Shown: one piece after another, positions 58,602-64,000 of the stretch
Position numbering within the stretch: position 1 is the first letter of the stretch
How the letters are laid out: every line of letters begins with the position of its first letter
NCBI GenBank assembly: GCA_039654915.1
Contig: CM077593.1
Span: 38,472,501 to 38,536,500, forward strand
Source: Aquilaria yunnanensis
Taxonomy: Eukaryota > Streptophyta > Magnoliopsida > Malvales > Thymelaeaceae
Direction of reading: 5' to 3'
Length of the DNA: 64,000 bases
Translations under genes and position numbers: made by a program
Notes under the pieces: model-generated
What the model was told of the DNA's origin: nothing
The model's input: only the letters and a program-made list of their open reading frames with translations
The model's database searches: none

Positions 58602-58959
58602 GTGGTATGAGAGCTACTAGTGAAACCCTAAATCGGGATTGAGTGTTGAATCACATGATGCTATGTGTTCGGTTGCTTTTCGGCCATGATTAATTAGATT
58701 GATTCATGATGCATGAAACCGGAATTCGTAATGAGCATATGAGATATATGAAGAAATGACACAAATTGGTTAATGAGATGAACCCGAAATTGATAGGTAT
58801 GAGATACCTATATGGATTAGGATTCTTGCAATAGTTGCAAAAACCCTAGGTTTGTTTGGATTCGGCCTGTTCGGTCACCGAAAGTAAGGTATTTTTGGTG
58901 GCTCGATTGGAGGAGTCTCGGGTGCCTACTTGGTTGAAATAGAAGATTTCGGCCTAAGC
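58602..58959 (+). other. Primer site and shrunken leader of element E
   Basis: TGGTATGAGAGCT at 58603 is a one-base variant of the Copia primer site TGGTATCAGAGC. After that there is no gag or protease. A complete Copia element would have over 2 kb here, so a large internal deletion has occurred. I see nothing else in this stretch apart from a GC-rich patch at 58985-59020. Confidence 0.7.
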
Positions 58960-59491
58960 AATTGTAAGACAATTTTTTGCGTGCAGGGGGCATTGCCCCG
59001 CACGCCCCCCGCAAGGGCTAATGACTTACTAGGAGTCGTACATAGTGATGTATGTGGCCCTATGTCTACACAAGCTAGAGGAGGTTTCCAATACTTCATT
59101 ACTTTCACTGATGACTTCAGCAGATATGGCTATGTGTATCTCATGAGACACAAGTCAGAATCCTTTGAAAAGTTCAAAGAATTCAAGAATGAAGTAGAGA
59201 ATCAACTCTGGAAGAGTATTAAAGTGCTTCAATTAGATCGAGGTGGATAGTACTTGGATCAAGAATTCCTTGACTATCTGAAGGACTGCGGTATAGTATC
59301 ACAACTCACTCCACCAGGTACACCTCAGTGGAATGGTGTATCTAAAAGGAGAAATCGAACTCTGTTAGACATGGTTCGCTCCATGATGAGTCAAGCTGAC
59401 CTTCCAAACTCCTTTTGGGGACATGCTCTAGAGACAGCTGCTTTTACACTAAACCGAGTTCCATCTAAATCAGTTCAAAAGACACCATATG
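58960..59491 (+). pseudogene. pol: Copia integrase fragment of element E
   Basis: LLGVVHSDVCGPMSTQARGG, FITFTDDFSRYGYVYLM, LQLDRGG (followed by a TAG at 59248-59250), GIVSQLTPPGTPQWNGVSKR and NRTLLDMVRSMM give the Copia rve core. It includes the first D (HSD), the second D (LDRGG, normally SDRGGE-like) and the E region, where GVSKR replaces the usual GVAER, so the catalytic Glu is lost. It ends at KTPY at the solo LTR insertion (ATATG, 59487-59491) and continues at 60365. Confidence 0.82.
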
Positions 59492-60359
59492 TGATAGCCA
59501 AAGGCTATCGCCTCAATCTGGCCGAATACCCTGCCACAACAATGGCCAGAAGAACTGGCGCTTCCCGGGAATAGGTGGAATCATGCACCTCGGGAGATAG
59601 CCTGAGAGCTCCGAGCCTCGGCACGCCAGTAAAACTTGAGGACTCCATTCGCCCCCCAAGGTTGTGAACAGCGCGCCTTCGGAAAAGTGGCACCAGACAT
59701 TGCTGCCCGAATATGATATCCCCGAAGGCGGAACCCCCTGGAACTGGGAACCCCCCAAACTGAGGGTAGGCTTCCCGAAGAGGCTCTGTCCGAACTAGAG
59801 GACGACCTCGCCCAGGGACCTCGGGAGTACGGCAGGCGCATGTAAGGAAGCATTTAAGGAAGCCTCTGACACGTCCCACCACAGACGTAAAAAGTCGCCC
59901 TGACGCGCAGACGCCATCAGAATCATATCATGGCCCGTCTCAGCACAAGGCTCGAGGCCATCTAGTTACCAACTATCTGTCCCCTACGCCCAGACGTTCA
60001 GGAGCATCCGACCGCACACGTGTCATGATCTGAACGGGCTAGGTATTCCTATATATACAGGAAATAAATACTTGACAGGAGGTTGGCAGGCCGGATATAC
60101 AGCTCCCACACCCTGAGAAAATACCAGGCGAGACTTTTCTGCCTTTCTCTTTGAGCTAGTGACTTTCTCCTTCTTCCGGCCACCACTGACTTGGGCGTCG
60201 GAGGCTCCCCCCCCGGAAAAACACTCCGGGGGCCTCCTAACCCTGTTTACCAGCTTTTCAGGTACTCTCCTTGGGGCGATCCACCTTCCAGGCGTTCTTC
60301 CTCCTAGAAGTCTCCTCAACAGTCATCATGACTCACAACGATGAGGCCTTAGGCCATCA
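59492..60359 (+). repeat. Tat-like solo LTR in Copia element E
   Basis: 868 bp, TGATAGCCAAAGGC...GGCCTTAGGCCATCA, with a perfect ATATG duplication (59487-59491 and 60360-60364). Removing it rejoins KTPY to EIWSRRPPNLSF. CACGTG is at 60017-60022 and TATATATA near 60050. The gag ATG of the family is at 60328. It is almost identical to the solo LTR at 11416-12282 (conceptual translations of a 98-codon stretch differ at one residue). Confidence 0.92.
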
Positions 60360-60609
60360 ATATGAGATATGGAGTAGGAGGCCTCCCAATTTATCTTTTA
60401 TGAAGATTTGGGGCTGTGACGCTTATGTGAAACGTCAATCCTCTGACAAACAAGGGCCCAAATCTCAAAAATGTCTTTTTGTTGGTTATCCCAAAGAAAT
60501 AAAGGGTTACTATTTCTACAATCCTTCTGAGGAAAAAGTGTTTGTTGCTCGAACTGGTGTCTTTTTGGAGAAAGAGTTTATCTCTAAAGGAACTATGGGA
60601 GGAAAGTAG
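60328..60609 (+). other. Chimeric frame from LTR-borne gag ATG into Copia pol
   Basis: The gag ATG carried by the solo LTR (60328) reads MTHNDEALGH and then passes in frame across the LTR end into the Copia pol residues QYEIWSRRPPNLSF, continuing to TAG at 60607-60609 (93 codons). Whether it is translated is unknown. It shows that this LTR exports a start codon into whatever lies downstream. Confidence 0.5.
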
Positions 60610-61248
60610 AACTTGAAGAAATTCAAGAACAACAAGGAGACATCGAACCTGAAATGGAACCTGAACAGACACCACAAGATGTTGTTCAAGAGTCTGTTCC
60701 TGTAGCACAGAGCCCACGTAGGTCTGGTAGGATTCGGCGTGAGCCCGAGAGATATGGATTTCTCGTGACTCACACCGGAGATGTGATGCTCATGGATCAG
60801 GATGAGCCCACAACCTACCAGCAAGCTATGTTGGGGCCTGACTTTGAGAAGTGGCTAGTGGCCATGAAATTCGAGATGGAATCCATGTATGAAAACCAAG
60901 TATGGACTTTGGTTGACCCACCTGAAGGGGTAAAACCCATAGGGTGCAAATGGGTTTTCAAGAAGAAAACTGACATGGATGGTAATGTGATTACCTTTAA
61001 GGGACGATTGGTTGCAAAAGGTTTCAAGCAAATTCATGGTATTGACTATGATGAAACTTTTTCACCAGTTGCTATGCTTAAATCCATCCGAATTTTGTTT
61101 GCTATTGCTGCACACTATGATTATGAGATATGGCAAATGGATGTCAAAACTGCATTCCTAAATGGAAAGCTACTTGAGGATGTGTAGATGACACAACCTG
61201 AGGGTTTTGTCACTCCTGAGAATGCCAATAAAGTGTGCAAGTTACAAA
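60365..61248 (+). pseudogene. pol: Copia reverse transcriptase fragment of element E
   Basis: EIWSRRPPNLSFMKIWGCDA and KCLFVGYPKEIKGYYFYNP are the conserved region after integrase. A frameshift or stop near 60607 follows. The RVT_2 N-terminal half then runs RRSGRIRREPERYGFL, WTLVDPPEGVKPIGCKWVFK, GRLVAKGFKQIHGIDYDETF, MDVKTAFLNGKL. TAG at 61185-61187 replaces the next residue. The catalytic YVDD part would lie right of element F, outside the window. Confidence 0.85.
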
Positions 61249-61253
61249 GGTCC

Positions 61254-62132
61254 TGATAGCCAAACGCTATCGCCTCTATCAGGCCGAACTCCCTGCCACA
61301 ATGATGGCCAGAAGAAGCTGGCGCTACCCGAGAAAAGGAGCGATCAGGCACCTCGGGAGATAGCCGAAGAGCTCCGAGCCCGGCACGCCAGGAAACCTCG
61401 AGGACACTACTCGCCCCCCAAGGTTGTGAACATATCACCTTCGGAAAAGCGGCACCAGACATAGCGAGCCGAACATGATATCCCCGAAGGCGAAACTCCC
61501 TGAAACTGGGAACCCCCGAACTGAGGGCTTGTTTCCCGAAGAGGCTCTGTCCAAACTAGAGGACGACCTCACCCAGGGACCTCGGGAGTACGGCAGGAGC
61601 ATTTATGGGAGCATTTAAGGAAGCCTCTGACACGTCCTTTCACAGACGTCATAAAGTCGCCTGAATAGGCGCTCTGACATACGGACACCATCAGAATCAC
61701 AACATGGCCCATCTCAGCACGTGGCTCAGGACAACCTGCTACCAGTTATCTGTCTCCTACACCCAGAAACTCGGGGAACATCCGACCGAACACGTGTCGT
61801 GATCTGAACGGGCTAGGCGCTCCTATAAATACCAGGAATTAATACTGGGCAGGGAGCTGGTTGGTTAGCCAAACACTGCTCCCACACTCTGAGAAAACTA
61901 TCAGGCGAGACTCTTCAGCCCTTTGTGCTATTTCCTCTGCCTTTTCTCAGCCACCACTAACTTGGGCGTCGGAGGCTCCCCCCCCGGAAAAACACTCCGG
62001 GGGCCTCCTAACCCTTTGTTTCTGAGCTTTCAGGCACTTTCCTTCGGGCTATCCATTCCACCAGGCGTTTTTCCTCCCAGAAGTCTCTCCACCAGTCACC
62101 ATGACTATAAACGATGAGGCCTTTGGCCATCA
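61254..62132 (+). repeat. 5' LTR of element F
   Basis: 879 bp, TGATAGCCAAACGC...CTTTGGCCATCA. CACGTG at 61791-61796, TATAAAT at 61824-61830, and a GC-rich hairpin at 61971-62008 (GGAGGC...GCCTCC outer stem, CCCCCGGA/TCCGGGGG inner stem). The gag ATG is at 62101. Confidence 0.92.
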
Positions 62133-64000
62133 TTTGGCGCCGTCTGTGGGAACCCGCTCTGAGATCGCCGTCGTTGAGACTCGGCGTTCTAAGGACAAGA
62201 GGCTCCCGAAGTCCCCGTTCGCGCCTGAGATACAACCGGCTGCTGAGCAAGCACTCCCAGGGACTTCTGCGCCTGAGGAAGACCGCCCTCTGGTAATCAC
62301 CATGAGCTTCTTGAGGGACTTTCAGCATTCAGTCGTGTCTGAAATGAACCAGCAGATTGACCGAAGGTGGCCACAGCATGCACAGGCCCAGAGACCCCCG
62401 TCACCGACACGCCCTTGGGAGAAAAGCTCCAAGTCTACACATTGCAGTTCGGGGAGTGGAGACCCTCGCGAAGAATCATCCACAGAAAATATAGCCCTCA
62501 GGGAACGGCCTGTGGGACAAACCGGGTCCAAGCGACCGAGAGTCTCACAGCGAAGTAGTTCGTCGCCTGAGCCGAGGTCCTTATCCCCTCAGCGCCGAAC
62601 TCGCCCCCCGAAGAGGCGCCGGCGATCTCCATTCCTTGAACAAGGCCCTAACGCCACAGTGCTGATGGAGAGGATACTAGCACGGCTGGACAGAGTGGAG
62701 AAACAAGTGGCCAGAAAACCCGTTTGGGCCAGACTCTCGGGAACATGCTGCGAAGATGACTCGCCATTTATTCAGGCCGTTGTTGAGGCAGCCATGCCAG
62801 GTGACTTCAGAGTACCTCGGTTGGAGATTTATGATGGCCGTACTGATCCACAGGCCCATCTGACGAAGTACAAACGCAGCATGATAATACACGGTGCTGA
62901 CGATGCTACCATGTGCAAGTGCTTCGAAGTCACCCTCACAGGGCCAGCCATGGCGTGGTACAATTCCTTGCCTTCAGGAACCATCACTGAGTTCTAGGAG
63001 ATGTCCGCGGCCTTCACACAGCAATTCATTGGCAGCAGACCTACGGCGAAGATGCCTGTGCAGATGTTCGACATAGAGCAGAGGAATGGAGAAACCATCC
63101 GAGACTATGTCGAAAGATTCAACAGGGAAGCTCTGAGCGTCCCAGACTTCAGGCCCGAAATCCGCATTCTTGCCATGACACGAGGCCTTCGGCGAGACTC
63201 ACAGCTGTTCTACGAGTTCTCAAAGGACCCCCGGAGACCCTCGGAGAATTTTACCGAAGAGCAGAACAGCACATGACCGCCGAAGAACTAAGAATGGCTG
63301 GGCCGAACTCTGATCACCACCGCCCCGAAGAGTCCAGTCAACAAACTCGGCATCCTACGGAATACGCAGGACGACCTCAGAGGATGCAAGGAAGGAAACC
63401 TCAAAGTTTCACACCATTGAGCACTTCACGGACCAACATTCTCATGGCGCTGGAAAGGCAAGGGACGCAGATTCGGCGACCAAGGGCCATGACCGCTGAT
63501 AATAAGAAGAATGCAAAGAAGTTCTGCCAGTTTCATCGCGACCACGGTCATGACACCGAAGACTGTTTCCAGCTGAAGAAGTACATAGAGTCGCTGATAA
63601 AACTGGGCCAACTTCGGAAATCCCTGAGGATGCCATCCCCGAAAGACAGAAAAATGGAGGAAGAAAGGGCCGAAGATGAGGACTATGACTCTGACAGGCG
63701 GAGAAATAGAAGTCCAAAAAAGCTCCCTCCACCTCCAGCAGGGGTTATCTAAACCATCACCACGGGGCTCCCATCCTCGGAAAGAAAGCGGAAAGCCAGA
63801 GAAATTGCAGTCATGGAGTATCAAAGTCGATCAAAGAAGCTGGCTCGCAAAGATGGCTCCACCGTCGTCTTCCCCCACGACGATCCGCTACTGATTATGG
63901 CTCAAATGCTGACGTCCTATTCTCGCACCCACTGCCGAGCTTGGGCATCTCCGGCAGTGAACTGAAGCCTGTTACCTCGCCCACTTTTGGCTTGGACTAC
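62101..64000 (+). pseudogene. gag-pol: Gag and protease start of element F, partial and defective
   Basis: Begins MTINDEAFGHHLAPSVGTRS across the LTR end. The gag core (MPGDFRVPRLEIYDG; KCFEVTLTGPAMAWYNSL) is followed by TAG at 62995-62997 (CAG in A). A one-base loss in a C run near 63228 shifts the frame. The zinc-finger-like CQFHRDHGHDTEDC is present, then TAA at 63750-63752, a stop shared with element C. Near 63899 about 46 bp are missing compared with A, between two GATnATGGC words, and this removes the protease active-site DDG. The frame after the deletion reads out of phase to the window end. Confidence 0.88.
62133..62150 (+). promoter_or_regulatory. Primer-binding site of element F
   Basis: TTTGGCGCCGTCTGTGGG immediately after the LTR, within the gag frame. 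Confidence 0.85.

Larger units (their letters stand above)
57192..61253 (+). mobile_element. Gag-less Copia element E, 5' part
   Basis: 5' LTR 57192-58601, primer site 58603, then only about 350 bp before the integrase core. Integrase and reverse transcriptase fragments follow, interrupted by a Tat solo LTR at 59492 and by element F at 61254. The 5' flank is ATTTC (57187-57191) in J. It is the only copy in the window of this Copia family that retains internal sequence. Confidence 0.85.
61254..64000 (+). mobile_element. Tat-like Ty3/gypsy element F, 5' part
   Basis: 5' LTR 61254-62132, primer site 62133-62150, gag and the start of the protease region to the window edge. It is inserted in the reverse transcriptase of Copia element E; the 5' flank is GGTCC (61249-61253). 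The LTR belongs to the subfamily of C. Confidence 0.9.

Overview
The window is flowering-plant nuclear DNA made almost entirely of nested LTR retrotransposons. I find no host gene, rRNA or tRNA. Plant origin rests on a Ty3/gypsy family of the Tat type (protease, reverse transcriptase, RNase H, a second archaeal-type RNase H, integrase, plus an extra antisense gene), Tekay/Del-like chromovirus LTRs and gag, and a Copia family with a TGGTATnAGAGC-type primer site. The species cannot be told from the sequence.

Layout. Positions 1-2084 are the edge of an old Tat-like element (K), visible only through its decayed antisense gene. At 2085 a plus-strand Tat-like element (G) is inserted in K; its gag-pol is scattered to 52925 by six later insertions. 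These are: a Copia LTR (3163-10384) that itself holds four reverse-oriented copies of the same LTR in a tandem array; Tat element A (11032-22412, minus, TSD CCTGG) whose 3' LTR contains a further solo LTR (11416-12282, TSD ACAGA); a Tekay-like solo LTR H (23314-37110) carrying Tat element B (25218-36354, minus, TSD ATATC); Tat element C (38651-49382, minus, TSD CTTAC); a Copia solo LTR (50777-52189, TSD GCATT); and chromovirus J (from 52926). J is broken by a gag-less Copia element E (from 57192), which carries a Tat solo LTR (59492-60359, TSD ATATG) and Tat element F (from 61254, running off the right edge). The nesting K>G>J>E>F is five layers deep.

Elements A, B and C share one plan. Gag-pol runs on the minus strand and starts inside the LTR, so the primer-binding site is coding. 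A separate gene (aORF) runs on the plus strand between the 3' LTR and the end of pol. The aORF has its own TATA box, four exons with GT-AG introns in conserved phases (1,1,0), and a product of about 720-730 residues: a putative gypsy-type transposon domain (Transposase_28-like), a basic patch, an acidic Ser/Pro/Glu-rich linker, a coiled coil and a conserved C-terminal motif. Between the convergent gag-pol and aORF lies an array of six or seven hairpin-forming repeats. Antisense extra ORFs are known in the Tat lineage (Grande, Retand, RIRE2). The promoter, exon structure and hairpin array seen here are the parts most worth pursuing.

Every gag-pol and aORF copy is broken. Ten clear nonsense codons that I could compare with an intact homologue are CGA to TGA or CAG to TAG, as expected from deamination of methylated CG and CHG sites. 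Elements C and F share one nonsense codon, which suggests spread of an already defective lineage using proteins supplied by other copies.
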